From G963422275 sp963422275 (GTDB taxonomy: Bacteria > Pseudomonadota > Alphaproteobacteria > Rhodobacterales > Rhodobacteraceae), in the NCBI GenBank assembly GCA_963422275.1, contig OY729418.1, forward strand, positions 2,170,001 to 2,234,000: 64,000 nt of DNA, in the 5' to 3' direction. Position numbers and translations under genes: made by a program. The notes under the pieces were generated by a model. It was not told the origin of the DNA. It ran no database searches and saw only the letters and a program-made list of their open reading frames with translations. Each line of letters starts with the position of its first letter. Position 1 is the first letter of the stretch. Below are positions 18,001 to 27,350 of this stretch, one piece after another.

Positions 18001-18099
18001 ATCTGTAGACAAGTTCAGGATGAGAGAGGGAATCACCGTCATCCGCTGCGGAAATTCAGCACGGCAACACATTTTGTTGTCGCTTTGCAAAATCGGTGC

Positions 18100-18305
18100 G
18101 AACGGCGGCCAGCCGAATTGACAGGACCTCGGACTGAGGCTGGAATCTGCTCTGGATTTGCCAAGGGCGGCGCATCGGGCCTGAAACCGCGAATCGCGGG
18201 TGTCCAGCCGCCGCCGGAATGCATCGCAGCCATCCATCGGCAATCGCCAACCTCGGAAACCGAAAAATCACGCGCAAGCCACTTTTCGCAAGGTCTTGGT
18301 GCAAA
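18100..18305 (+). mobile_element. IS5-family 3' end remnant
   Basis: GGCGCATCGGGCCTGAAACC and surrounding bases match the 3' untranslated region and terminal sequence of the IS5-type remnant at 53.8-53.97 kb, in degraded form (ACTTTTCGCAAGGTCTTGG at the end). No coding part remains. Confidence 0.5.
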
Positions 18306-18350
18306 AATATGTCCCTAAATGCCGACCATAAGTGGCAGCAGATGATTCTG

Positions 18351-18842
18351 CTAGATGGGCTTTGCAGCGTACTGTTTTATTCCCTCTTGAGCCAGCTTGT
18401 CCGCCCGATTGTTGCCTGCGCTCTCGGCATGGCCCTTCACCCAGCGCCATTCGACGTCATGCTTGGCTGTCGCCGCGTCCAAGCATTGCCAAAGCTCCCT
18501 GTTTTTGACTGACTTGTCAGATGCCGTAAGCCAGCCGTTTCTTTTCCATTTGGCAATCCAGCGCGTGATTCCATTGCGAAGATATTCGCTGTCGGTCGTG
18601 ACGGTGATGCTTGTCGGTCTCTTAAGCGCCTCGAGCGCTTGGATTGCTGCGGTGAGTTCCATCTGGTTGTTTGTGGTCTGCGGCGAGCCTCCGCACAATT
18701 CACTTTCCCTGATCATCTTCGATCCTCGGAATGCCTGCAACACCACCCCCCAGCCGCCGGGACCAGGATTGGGCGCACACGCTCCATCCGTGTAGGCGAC
18801 AATTTTCAAGCTGGAAGCGTTCAGTTTCGGCACTTCAGACAA
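18351..18842 (-). CDS. rnhA: ribonuclease HI
   Basis: 163 residues. Degrades RNA in RNA-DNA hybrids. Catalytic residues are all present: D19 (TDGAC), E62 (NNQMELTA), D84 (TDSEYLRNG), H138 (KGHAES) and D148 (NNRADKLA). The start is TTG at 18842 with AGGAAGAG upstream. It follows ispH by 82 bp on the same strand. In many alphaproteobacteria thrB sits between ispH and rnhA; it is absent here. Confidence 0.96.
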   Translation of the reverse strand: MSEVPKLNASSLKIVAYTDGACAPNPGPGGWGVVLQAFRGSKMIRESELCGGSPQTTNNQMELTAAIQALEALKRPTSITVTTDSEYLRNGITRWIAKWKRNGWLTASDKSVKNRELWQCLDAATAKHDVEWRWVKGHAESAGNNRADKLAQEGIKQYAAKPI

Positions 18843-18924
18843 GGCTCTCTTCCTTCATTGCCTTATCTTGCGGATAGCGATAGCGTGCTTGCTGCCGGAG
18901 AGGCGAAATCGCCTCTGGGTCCCG

Positions 18925-19878
18925 TTAATTCGCGTACGCTTGAAGTTTGCGGGGAATCTTGAACTCTATATTTTCGCGGGCGACAGTCACTTCCGTTACG
19001 ATAACCGAGAAACGCTCTGCCAACTCGTTTCTGACATTTTCAACTTGGATCTCGGGTGCGCTTGCCCCAGCGGTCAGGCCAATTGATCGAACGTTATCCA
19101 GTGCACTCCAATCAATGTCTTCGGCACATTGAATCAGTTTCGCGTATTCACAGCCTGCTTTCAAGCCGACCTCGACCAGCCGCCGCGAATTCGACGAGTT
19201 CGGACTCCCTACAACGAACAATGCGTCCACCTTTGGCGCGATTGCCTTCACGGCGTTCTGACGATTGCTTGTGGCGTAACATATGTCCGATTTGTGCGGA
19301 CCCGAAATCCCGGGGAATCTCTTGAAAAGGGCGTCCGTGATTTCCTTCGTATCATCAACGGAAAGGGTTGTCTGCGTGACAAAGGCCAGCTTGTCCGGCT
19401 CTCTCGGGGCCAATTCGTGAACATCTTTGATGTTTTCCACGAGCAGCACCTCGCCTTTGGGTACCTGTCCCATGGTTCCGATAGTCTCGGGGTGCCCTGC
19501 ACGACCGACCATTATCGTCTGCACGCCGCGCTTTGAATTTCGAACTGTTTCGAGATGAACTTTTGACACGAGCGGACACGTGGCATCGATGCAGTTCATA
19601 TTTCTTGCACGTGCCTCTTCGTGCACCGCCGCCGGGGTTCCGTGCGCCGAAAAGACCACGGGCCGTCCATCTGGACATTCGGCCAAGTCCTCTACGAACA
19701 CGGCGCCCTTCTCCCTCAGATTTTCGACGACATGCCGATTGTGCACGATCTCGTGGCGTACGTAGACGGGCGCCCCCCATTTATGGAGTGCCGATTCAAC
19801 GGTCTTGATAGCCCGTTCAACACCCGCGCAGAAACCGCGCGGCGAAGCGATATACATTTCAAGAGGAGGTTTTGACAT
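18925..19878 (-). CDS. ispH: 4-hydroxy-3-methylbut-2-enyl diphosphate reductase
   Basis: 317 residues. Last enzyme of the MEP isoprenoid pathway, giving IPP and DMAPP; a 4Fe-4S (or 3Fe-4S) enzyme. Iron-sulfur ligands C17 (PRGFCAGVERAI), C101 (DATCPLVSKVH) and C200 (SDICYATSNRQ) are present, with H46 (EIVHN), H79 (SAHGTP), H129 and E131 (GHPET). The start ATG 19878 is preceded by AGGTGG. First gene of an ispH-rnhA pair. Confidence 0.97.
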   Translation of the reverse strand: MSKPPLEMYIASPRGFCAGVERAIKTVESALHKWGAPVYVRHEIVHNRHVVENLREKGAVFVEDLAECPDGRPVVFSAHGTPAAVHEEARARNMNCIDATCPLVSKVHLETVRNSKRGVQTIMVGRAGHPETIGTMGQVPKGEVLLVENIKDVHELAPREPDKLAFVTQTTLSVDDTKEITDALFKRFPGISGPHKSDICYATSNRQNAVKAIAPKVDALFVVGSPNSSNSRRLVEVGLKAGCEYAKLIQCAEDIDWSALDNVRSIGLTAGASAPEIQVENVRNELAERFSVIVTEVTVARENIEFKIPRKLQAYAN

Positions 19879-20075
19879 CTATTTCCACCTGCGTTCTTTC
19901 CTGAGCCATTGTCACAAGCTACGCACCGAAGGACCCCAGATCAGCAACAAGTTGAGGCCAAGTCGCAGTCGGCTTGCCGGTTATTACCCGATTATTTGTG
20001 GTGATTGAACAGAAGCCTGCTATTTTTGCGTGAGAGCGTTGCCAATGGCTCGCGCTGCGCAGGAATGACCTGAGT

Positions 20076-20666
20076 TCACTGATTCGCGGGGTTTGGATCG
20101 TCGTTCCCAGACCCAGACTCGGAAATTGAGTGGCCAGATCTTGGAGAACGACCGACGACTTGCTTCAAGTCAGCGAGCTCGATGAAATTGTCGGCGGTTC
20201 GGCGAAGCTCATCCGAAATCATCGGCGGCGAGGATTTCACCGTTGAAACAATGGAAACTCTGATGCCCATTCGCTGCAGGGCGTCAACTAGCGGCTTGAA
20301 GTCGCCGTCGCCCGAAAACAAGACGATGTGGTCGACATGAGGTGCTAGTTCGAGAGCGTCGACGGCGAGATCGATCTCCATGTTCCCCTTGATCTTTCGC
20401 CTTCCCATGGCATCCGTGTATTCCTTGGCTGGCTTGGTGACCATCATGAATCCATTGTAGTTAAGCCAGTCGACAAGTGGGCGGATAGGCGAGTATTCCT
20501 CGCTTTCCAGCAGTGCCGTGTAGTAAATGGCCCTGAGAAGCCGCCCCCTCCGCATGAACTCACTGCGAAGCTTCTTGTAGTCGATATCGAATCCGAGGGC
20601 TTTCGCTGCAGCGAATAGATTCGACCCGTCAATAAACAATGCAAGCTTTTCATCGCGATAAAACAT
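20076..20666 (-). CDS. NYN-domain (LabA/DUF88-like) putative RNase
   Basis: 196 residues from ATG 20666, chosen over TTG 20672 because it is an ATG and AAGG lies upstream at usable spacing. The PIN-like NYN fold is shown by LALFIDGSNLFAAA (first Asp), GNMEIDLAVDALELAPHVD (second acidic cluster) and VLFSGDGDFKPLVDALQRMG (third). A Ser/Asp/Asn-rich tail follows residue 175. In alphaproteobacteria such genes often lie close to rpoZ and rel. Here rpoZ is 7 kb away, beyond an IS- and ankyrin-bearing island, suggesting that the island was inserted between them. Substrate unknown; family members are thought to act on RNA. Confidence 0.9.
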   Translation of the reverse strand: MFYRDEKLALFIDGSNLFAAAKALGFDIDYKKLRSEFMRRGRLLRAIYYTALLESEEYSPIRPLVDWLNYNGFMMVTKPAKEYTDAMGRRKIKGNMEIDLAVDALELAPHVDHIVLFSGDGDFKPLVDALQRMGIRVSIVSTVKSSPPMISDELRRTADNFIELADLKQVVGRSPRSGHSISESGSGNDDPNPANQ

Positions 20667-20956
20667 TTCCAATGCCTTTCAAATTCAGGCGGAGCGTCAG
20701 GTGATTTAAAAATCGCTTTAACCGACGATCGCTTGCATAGCAAAATCACTCCACTGAATCGACTCGCCACTGGCCGAGCACCGTGCAATTTTAATTTAGC
20801 ACAGGCACTGTTTCAAAAAGAGTCCGCTATCACACAAGGTTGTTTCGACGCATCAGAAAATCAATGCACGGTGCTTGGGGGCAGAGCTGGTCTTGTTGTG
20901 CTGATGGAACGGTCGGCCATAAGCAGGTTAGATCACACCAAAATTCTATAAATAAG

Positions 20957-21260
20957 GTTTAATTCGCGAATCGCAGGCTTGGCCTGGCGCTGACCGAGCA
21001 CGACGAGATGGAACCGCCCCGAACAGCTGTCGAGATGCTTGGTGACGATGCCGCGGAAGTGCTGCAGGAAGCCCTTGGTCCGGCTGTGGTGGTTGCCAGC
21101 CGTCTGGGTCTGCAGGGCGGCGGCGCGCTCGACGCAACCCCGCGACGCTTGGTTGCGTCGTGTCGTTCAGCGCACCAAACATCTTGTCGCAACTCTTGCA
21201 CCGGAAGTGGCGCGAACTGCGAGTCTTGCGCTGCGCAACTGTCAACTCATTGACACGCGA
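20957..21260 (-). mobile_element. IS1595-family remnant
   Basis: Minus-strand pieces of the transposase include VNELTVAQRK, a zinc-ribbon half RHFRCKSCDKMFGALNDTTQ, and the C-terminal region in other frames. The plus strand at 20957 begins GGTTTAATTCGCGAATCGCAG, a decayed form of the right terminal repeat. The central DDE region is lost. Confidence 0.65.
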
Positions 21261-21334
21261 GAACCTCTCCAGAAACGCGCTTCCAAACAAAAATCGATGA
21301 TAAAAGCAATGGGGATTTCTCAATGAATCTCTGC

Positions 21335-21600
21335 TTGAAGATTTTTACTAAAGCGGGCGTCTTTTCTGAATTTAGCCTTCCGGACCCGGCGGGCCACCCG
21401 GAGCATGATCCCCGCCTCGGCCAAGCAGGCGCGGTTGTCCACACTGGACAGCCCCTTGTCGGCAAGCACGCGCCGCGTCCTATGCCTCTTCATGCCGCGC
21501 TCAAGTTCCGAAAGGCTCAACCGCGCCATCGCGCGCCGCCACCTCGCCACCAGATCAACGGCATGGCACGACAAGCATGACACAACAAACTTGTTCAGAC
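21335..21600 (-). mobile_element. IS5-family remnants (two subgroups joined)
   Basis: The shared terminal sequence (AAAGCGGGCGTCTTTTCTGA, near 21350) abuts a minus-strand fragment reading RHRTRRVLADKGLSSVDNRA followed by CLAEAGIMLRVARRV, related to that at 14.3 kb. Both are truncated. Confidence 0.55.
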
Positions 21601-21999
21601 CCAAGCAACGTATCAGCTTGATTTTGGATAAGCCGGGCCACTTGCGAATGCACTACACACTGTATTCGATATTGTTCCATGCCCCTGCATCCTGTGGTTG
21701 CGTGATGCGGCATTACAATTCAGATTTAAACTGAGACACTACCCAGAACTTCCTTAACGCTTTCCGGTGAACCCCAGAAGGTTGTCCGCAAGTCCCTTAT
21801 CCGCTTTCTTGTGCATCCTGACCGGGTGTCTGCTCAAGAGCGGTTATGGTCGCGCACATTGCGGCGTTGCTGGTCCTCACAACAATTGTGCGTTTTGCTC
21901 TTGCATCTTCTGCATCCAGAATGGTGCAGGTGTGCGGCCGCTTGCGGTCATGCTTCATGAAGCGGGACTTGGCCTGATGGCTGGAGTTTGTTCCAAATC
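21601..21999. other. gene-less stretch
   Basis: No recognisable gene. A small Cys-rich frame at 21767-22006 has no start signal or known relatives. Confidence 0.4.
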
Positions 22000-22155
22000 C
22001 GCCTAAGGCAGGGCCTAGGGACTAAAAACTCGGCCGCGGGAGCCAAGACCACTGCCGGAAGCCATCCACATTGATCCATCGCAATCGCCAGACGCTTACC
22101 GGTTTTGGAAATCGAAATGCACAACGAAATGCTAGCTTTTGCAACGGTCTTTTGA
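22000..22155 (+). mobile_element. IS5-family 3' end remnant
   Basis: Degraded copy of the 3' untranslated and terminal sequence seen at 53.8-53.97 kb, ending GCTAGCTTTTGCAACGGTCT near 22150. Confidence 0.5.
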
Positions 22156-22289
22156 AGGAGCTATGTGAATCCATGTCCAGTCCAAGTTTTGAAGGTGATC
22201 CTTGGCACAACTTCCAAAAGCTCTGTTGAAGGCGGAGCGGCGACTTTCTTGAAGTGCCTGAACCCCAAGATTATGTTCAAGGAGAATGC

Positions 22290-22550
22290 TGGTTTCAACC
22301 TGCATCAACGTCAGGCAGAGGGACAAAGAGCCATGCGTCATCGCCACCTGACCGACAATGCTGGCTTTTCGCCGCCTTCGACGCATCACCCTCGCTCCGG
22401 CACGAAAGCGCTGCCAGCGCCTCGCGCCGTTGCGCCCCCGTCAGAACCCCGGCCGCAGAAAGCCACTCCTGAAACGCCTTGCTGTCCACAGCTCAACCTC
22501 CTGACACCTCACCCTTTTCAACACTTGCGCATACGAATCACGAATTGAGC
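22290..22550 (-). mobile_element. IS1595-family remnant (N-terminus and end)
   Basis: The minus strand reads MDSKAFQEWLSAAGVLTGAQ then RREALAAL from 22489, the start of an ISXO2-like transposase. The terminal repeat AATCACGAATTGAGCC lies at 22535-22550. The rest is deleted or replaced. Confidence 0.65.
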
Positions 22551-22744
22551 CTATTGTTAAAGCCTGCGCAATGCTACCAACACGCTTGGCTATAATACAC
22601 TCACCGCGCATTGAGATTGACCATACCGCACAAAGCAAACAGCTTGTTGAACCTATTGACAGATGATGAGCACTCTCACAATGACGGTGTTCTCTGACCA
22701 GCGTGCCGTCCAGGCGCCGTCGTTGGAATTGCCAGATGCACTCA

Positions 22745-23190
22745 AACCGAACGCTTGCCGATCCCGCGATATCCGGCGTCAGTCCGGACCTGTTTCTCCT
22801 CGCCGTGCAGAAGCCGGTCCGAAGGCGTCAGGTCGCGACGCTGGTGGCCGTTCCCTCCGGATGGCGCACCAACCTCCGGGAATTGGTGCCGACAGGCAGC
22901 TTCATCCCGAAATGCCGCCGGTTCCCCTTCCTCGTCCGGTGTATCTCCGGGTCGCGGGCGTTGCTCCCGTTCCCGGTCGACGACGGCGCCCTCCTTCAGC
23001 AGGCCTCCCGTCGGCCAGGCGATCCCGATCTCCCGAACGGCAGGTGCGCCGGGTCGCTCAGGCTTCAGAACGGCTGCCACAGTGCGTGCGCAGCGTCACC
23101 GGCAGCGGATGCGGCTGTTGCCCCTTGCCACCGCCCTTCGCATGCGTCGGCGCAATGCGGGCCTCCAGTCGCGCCGCCGGATGCACAATG
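22745..23190 (-). mobile_element. IS5-family remnant (same type as 6995-8219)
   Basis: Minus-strand pieces in different frames match the tandem IS5 transposase: ARLEARIAPTHAKGGGKGQQ near 23170, then REIGIAWPTGGLLKEGAVVD and SDRLLHGEEKQVRTDAGYRG near 22790. No terminal repeats remain. Confidence 0.7.
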
Positions 23191-23570
23191 CCGCGCCCGC
23201 ATATCAAGCTGCATTCAGAGTTTCCCGGGCGAATCGAGCCTTCGGATTTGCAGTTGCGATGAAGGCCGAACAACAGGTTCCGTTCCCCTTCGCCAACCGC
23301 AGTCTTGCCGCCGCTTTGGAACCCGTCGGGAAAGGTCCGGGAGGCTGGCCGGCTCGGCGCAGGTGACGGACGACGGGACGAGAGAGCTTTTTCCATGCGC
23401 GGTTCCGTTCGTCGTCGCTGCCAGCCGTGAAAGCGGCAGCCCACCGGTCCGGATTCGACAGTCGCCGGGGAGGCGCCCACGCCCACTGTGCAAGCAATTT
23501 GCCGCATCGCTTCCCCTTGGAGAACTCCCACCGCATGAGGACAGCGACACCGATTGATTGATCTTCTGAC
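23191..23570. other. gene-less stretch downstream of the ankyrin gene
   Basis: Several short GC-rich frames overlap on the minus strand, none recognisable. It separates IS5 sequence from the ankyrin gene stop. Confidence 0.35.
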
Positions 23571-25415
23571 CTATCGCCTTCTCAGGACCTCCAGGACTTC
23601 CTGGCTGGACCGAGACCTTGCGATCTGCAACGGCGTGTCGCCATCGGAATCCTTCGCGTTCATGTCGGCGCCGCTGGCGATCAGCGCTGTTGCCGCTTCC
23701 GCAGCGTTATTCCACGCCGCGAGGTGCAGCGGCGTCCAGCCCTTGGAATTCTTTGCGTTCACGTCGGCGCCGCCCGCGATCAGTGCCGTTGCCGCTTCCG
23801 CAGCGTTTTTCTCCGTCGCGAGATGCAGCGGTGTCCAGCCACCGGAATTCTTCGCGTTCATGTCGGCGCCGCTGGCGATCAGCGCCATTGCCGTTTCCGC
23901 AGCGTTTTTCCACGCCGCGAGGTGCAGCGGCGTGTCGCCATCGGAATCCTTCGCGTTCATGTCGGCGCCGCTGGCGATCAGCGCCGTTGCCGCTTCCGCA
24001 GCGTTTTTCTCCGCCGCGAGGTGCAGCGACGTCCGGCCGTTGGAATCCTTCGCGTTCACGTCGGCGCCGCCCGCGATCAGTGCCGTTGCCGCTTCCGCAG
24101 TGTTTTTCCACGCCGCGAGGTGCAGCGGCGTCCGGCCGTTGGAATTCTTCGCGTTCATGTCGGCGCCGCTGGCGATCAGCGCTGTTGCCGCTTCCGCAGC
24201 GTTATTCCACGCCGCGAGGTGCAGCGGCGTCCAGCCGTTGGAATCCTTCGCGTTCACGCTGGCGCCGCTGGCGATCAGTGCCGTTGCCGCTTCCGCAGCG
24301 TTTTTCTCCGCCGCGAGGTGCAGCGGCGTCCGGCCGTTGGAATTCTTCGCGTTCACGTCGGCGCCGCTGGCGATCAGTGCCGTTGCCGCTTCCGCAGCGT
24401 TATTCCACGTCGCGAGGTGCAGCGACGTCCGGCCGTTGGAATCCTTCGCGTTCACGCTGGCGCCGCTGGCGATCAGTGCCGTTGCCGTTTCCGCAGCGTT
24501 TTTCTCCGCCGCGAGGTGCAGCGGCGTCCGGCCGTTGGAATTCTTCGCGTTCATGTCGGCGCCGCTGGCGATCAGCGCCGTTGCCGCTTCCGCAGCGTTA
24601 TTCCACGTCGCGAGGTGCAGCGACGTTCGGCCGTTGGAATCCTTCGCGTTCATGTCGGCGCCGCTGGCGATCAGCGCCGTTGCCGCTTCCGGAGCGTTTT
24701 TCTCCGCCGCGAGGTGCAGCGGCGTCCGGCCGTTGGAATTCTTCGCGTTCACGTTGGCGCCGCCCGCGATCAGCGCCGTTGCCGCTTCCGGAGCGTTATT
24801 CCACCACACCGCGAGGTGCAGCGGCGTCCAGCCATCAGAACCCTTCGCGTTCACGTTGGCGCCGCCCGCGATCAGCGCCGTTGCCGCTTCCGCAGCGTTT
24901 TTCTCCGCCGCGAGGTGCAGCGGCGTCCAGTCACCGGAACCCTTCGCGGAGACGTCCGCCCCCGTGTTCAGCAACGCTTCGACCAGATCCGGCCGGTTCA
25001 GCAACGCCACGTAGTGAAGGTCGGTCCAGCCGTTCTCGTCCACGGCGGTCGGGGACAGAGCGCGTCCCGCAAACTCGCGGTGTCCCGCGATGTCCGGATC
25101 GGCCAGACGAAGCTCCGCGATCGGCCGGCGAAGGCTCTCCGGCGACACGCTCACGCGTTCGCCGCCGAGGTAAATCTGGAACCGTGAAGCCTCGGCGGGG
25201 CAGCATTCCCGGATCTCCAGCAGCTTGCCGCGAGCCTCTTCCAGCAATTCCCGCCGCTTCCGGGCGGAGTCCTCGCTCTCTGTCGCCTGAACCAGCGCCG
25301 CCGCCTCGCCGCGCAGACGCCGCGCGTCGTCCGCCGCCGCCGCCTCTGCCAGGTGCGGCAGCGCGGCGCCGGACACGGCCAGCGCGACACCGAATGCGGA
25401 AAGCCACCGGATCAA
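23571..25415 (-). CDS. exported ankyrin-repeat protein (15 repeat units)
   Basis: About 614 residues from TTG 25415, which has AGGGAGA upstream and puts a signal peptide first (LIRWLSAFGVALAVSGAALP, then HLAEAA|AADD). GTG 25463 is an alternative that overlaps the upstream stop as GTGA. After a charged helix (about 30-80) and a short linker come 14 ankyrin units of 33 residues (TPLHLAA...AEAATALIASGADVNAK) plus a partial C-terminal cap (DTPLQIARSRSSQEVLEVL). Unit 3 has one extra Trp. Units alternate between AEKN and W(N/K)N forms, pointing to amplification of a two-unit block. Ankyrin arrays mediate protein binding; exported ones are common in host-associated bacteria. It is coupled to an EF-hand gene. 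Confidence 0.88.
   Translation of the reverse strand: MIRWLSAFGVALAVSGAALPHLAEAAAADDARRLRGEAAALVQATESEDSARKRRELLEEARGKLLEIRECCPAEASRFQIYLGGERVSVSPESLRRPIAELRLADPDIAGHREFAGRALSPTAVDENGWTDLHYVALLNRPDLVEALLNTGADVSAKGSGDWTPLHLAAEKNAAEAATALIAGGANVNAKGSDGWTPLHLAVWWNNAPEAATALIAGGANVNAKNSNGRTPLHLAAEKNAPEAATALIASGADMNAKDSNGRTSLHLATWNNAAEAATALIASGADMNAKNSNGRTPLHLAAEKNAAETATALIASGASVNAKDSNGRTSLHLATWNNAAEAATALIASGADVNAKNSNGRTPLHLAAEKNAAEAATALIASGASVNAKDSNGWTPLHLAAWNNAAEAATALIASGADMNAKNSNGRTPLHLAAWKNTAEAATALIAGGADVNAKDSNGRTSLHLAAEKNAAEAATALIASGADMNAKDSDGDTPLHLAAWKNAAETAMALIASGADMNAKNSGGWTPLHLATEKNAAEAATALIAGGADVNAKNSKGWTPLHLAAWNNAAEAATALIASGADMNAKDSDGDTPLQIARSRSSQEVLEVLRRR
23627..25040. repeat. 99-bp tandem repeats encoding ankyrin units
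   Basis: Near-identical 99-bp units run through the ankyrin gene with a 198-bp higher-order pattern. One unit (near 24800) has a 3-bp insertion. The uniformity at silent sites suggests recent expansion or gene conversion. Confidence 0.9.
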
Positions 25416-25459
25416 GACGGTTCTCCCTTCAACCGGCCGGACCGCGGACACCGCGACGG

Positions 25460-26230
25460 TCACCGCAGCAACTCGACAAGGTCGTTCGCGAAACTCATGA
25501 GGCCGGACGTCATTCCCGGCGGCAAGCCCGCCGCCACGCCCGCCGCCACGCCTTGCAGGCCCTGCTCCGGAGAGCGGTCCTGCATCAGTTCCTTCAGCGA
25601 GAGCAGGCCGTCGCCGTCAAAATCGTATGAAGCGATCAGGTTGGTGGCGAGAAACGGACCGATCAAGGACGCGGAGACCCAGGCGACGGAGAGGCTCTCC
25701 AGGGAAACCCAGGGATCCCGCGACCTTTCGGCGACCACCCGGTGGCCGACGAACAGGCTCGCCGCGCGCACCGCCCGACTGAGTTCCGCCTTGGAGAATC
25801 GCCCGTCCCCGCTGACGTCGATCAGGTCGAAGGCCAGGGCAACGCATCGCGCCGCGCCGGACTTCCCGGTGGCGCAGCGTTGCTCGATTTCACGGATCTC
25901 CCCGAACGCGGCGATGGACTCGGCGAACATCAGGGAGAAGGCGCTCGGAAGGGCGTCGCATCTGTGGAGACTGCCGAGCGGCGGCAGCACCAGTTCGCCT
26001 TCTGCGCCTCCGGTCGCCAGAACGACGGAGCCGCCCAGCCATTCGGCCCCGGCCACCGCGACCCTGGCCTGCTGCCCCCGACCCTCGATCGCCAGCACCG
26101 ACAGGCCGCCGCCGCCGCACTCCCCCACGCTCCAGATGCCGGCGGCATGGCGCGGGACCGGTTCGGCCACCGCCGGCAGCGCCCCCACGACGACCGCCAA
26201 GAGGACCGTCAAGGACAGGACCCGCTTCAT
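25460..26230 (-). CDS. secreted EF-hand protein
   Basis: 256 residues from ATG 26230 (GAGGGACGAA upstream). A signal peptide, MKRVLSLTVLLAVVVGALPA then VA|EP, opens the protein. Two EF-hand loops follow: D138-E149 (DVSGDGRFSKAE) and D203-E214 (DFDGDGLLSLKE), both with full calcium ligands. The N-terminal 100 residues, Gly/Ala-rich with Cys38, resemble no family I know. The stop overlaps a potential GTG of the ankyrin gene, so the two exported proteins are probably made together and may work together, possibly with calcium affecting their interaction. Both are bounded by IS sequence. Confidence 0.8.
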   Translation of the reverse strand: MKRVLSLTVLLAVVVGALPAVAEPVPRHAAGIWSVGECGGGGLSVLAIEGRGQQARVAVAGAEWLGGSVVLATGGAEGELVLPPLGSLHRCDALPSAFSLMFAESIAAFGEIREIEQRCATGKSGAARCVALAFDLIDVSGDGRFSKAELSRAVRAASLFVGHRVVAERSRDPWVSLESLSVAWVSASLIGPFLATNLIASYDFDGDGLLSLKELMQDRSPEQGLQGVAAGVAAGLPPGMTSGLMSFANDLVELLR

Positions 26231-26585
26231 TTCGTCCCTCGCTCCAATCCCTCGCCCGCTTGACCGGTCTTCGCCGCATTCCCCGGCGAGAATGCACGCG
26301 GCAAACCGGGAGCCAAGGCGACCCGCGAGGCCCGGGGCAAGGCCGCGCCGGAAACGCGCCATTGCGCGATGAACCCTGTCAGGCGCACCGCCGGTCGAGC
26401 CAGGATCGGGGCGTGCAGGGGAAATCGGTTGTGCGGACATCATCAATCCCGTCAAATCCGGAGAGTCCGCATCGTTGTCAAGATTGCGGATCGGTCAGTG
26501 GAAAGTCCCGGATAAGTTCCGCATGGAATCCTGTCAAGACGAAAAGGGGCTTCACCAAGGTCATTCTGGATCGGGAAACCTCTGA
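26231..26585. other. upstream region of the EF-hand gene
   Basis: 355 bp between the EF-hand start and the IS1595 element. It should hold the promoter of the EF-hand/ankyrin pair, but no clear -35/-10 pair stands out. Confidence 0.4.
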
Positions 26586-27338
26586 ACTGTTTATGCACAT
26601 GGTTCCTGCGACACAAGGCATTGTGTCCGGGATGTCGGATGATGAAATGTTCGCATGACATTCTTGACGCGGAACCGTCCCATGACCGAAATCCCCGCCA
26701 GCCTCATCGCCTTCCAGCGCCGGTTCCCCGACGACGCCTGCGCCCGGTGGCTCGTCGCCGTCCGATGGCCGAACGGCTTCGAGTGCGCCTGTTGCCATCG
26801 TCAAGCCTCGGTCGCCGCCGGCACCCTCCTGCACCGAACCAGGCTGTCGCTCACGATCCGGTTCAGGGCCGCCTGTCTGATGGCCACTCATTGTAACGGC
26901 ATCTCCGCCTTGCAGTTGCAGAAGCGGCTCGGGGTCGGGTCCTGTCGCAGTGCCTGGATGCTCGCCGCCAAGCTTCGCCGTGCCATGGCCACCCCCGAGC
27001 GCAGCCCGCTGTCCGGTCTGGTCGAGACCGACGAGGCCAGCCTGCCGCAGCGCGGCGCCTCGGGACCGCCACCAGCCCCATGTTGTCGGCGACAGGCCCG
27101 CCCATGAGGTTCTCACCTGGATCCACACCGTGTTCTGCAACCTCAAGGGCTGGGCGCGGGGCGTCTGCCACGGGCTGCGCGCCAAGCGCCTCCAGACCTG
27201 TCTCGGCGAGTTCGTCTTTCGCTTCAATCGGCGCCGAAACCGCCACGCTGCCTTCCTGTCCCCGTTCCTGCAGGCTCTGCGCGCCAAACCTCACCCCTGC
27301 CGCATCTTGATCAAACCGGAACCAAGTGCATAATCAAT
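26586..27338 (+). mobile_element. IS1595-family element (same subtype as 8245-9188), deleted
   Basis: The ends are ACTGTTTATGCACATGG and the inverted CCAAGTGCATAATCAAT. It is flanked by ACCTCTGA on the left and TCAGAGGT on the right, which are the inverted ends of the IS5 element type found at 6995. So it sits between two IS5 ends with no IS5 interior left. Confidence 0.8.
26682..27333 (+). pseudogene. IS1595-family transposase with two deletions and a frameshift
   Basis: From ATG 26682 the frame gives MTEIPASLIAFQRRFPDDAC, but the first zinc-ribbon half is deleted (FECACCHRQ). It continues to PERSPLSGLVETDEASLPQR, which retains the acidic residues lost in the 8341 copy. A deletion and frameshift near 27060 remove the DDE core; the C-terminal third (FCNLKGWARGVCHGLRAK, FRFNRRRNRHAAF) lies in another frame. 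Confidence 0.8.
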
Positions 27339-27350
27339 TCAGAGGTTACC

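Noticed and set aside
23627..25040. Regular 99-bp repeats considered as a CRISPR array
   Set aside because: Units are contiguous without spacers and are in-frame ankyrin codons.
23554..25630. Long plus-strand frames of about 490-670 codons opposite the ankyrin and EF-hand genes
   Set aside because: They are mirror frames of the 99-bp repeats; products are low-complexity Arg/Ala/Ser or Pro-rich with no start signals, while the minus-strand frame encodes clear ankyrin units.
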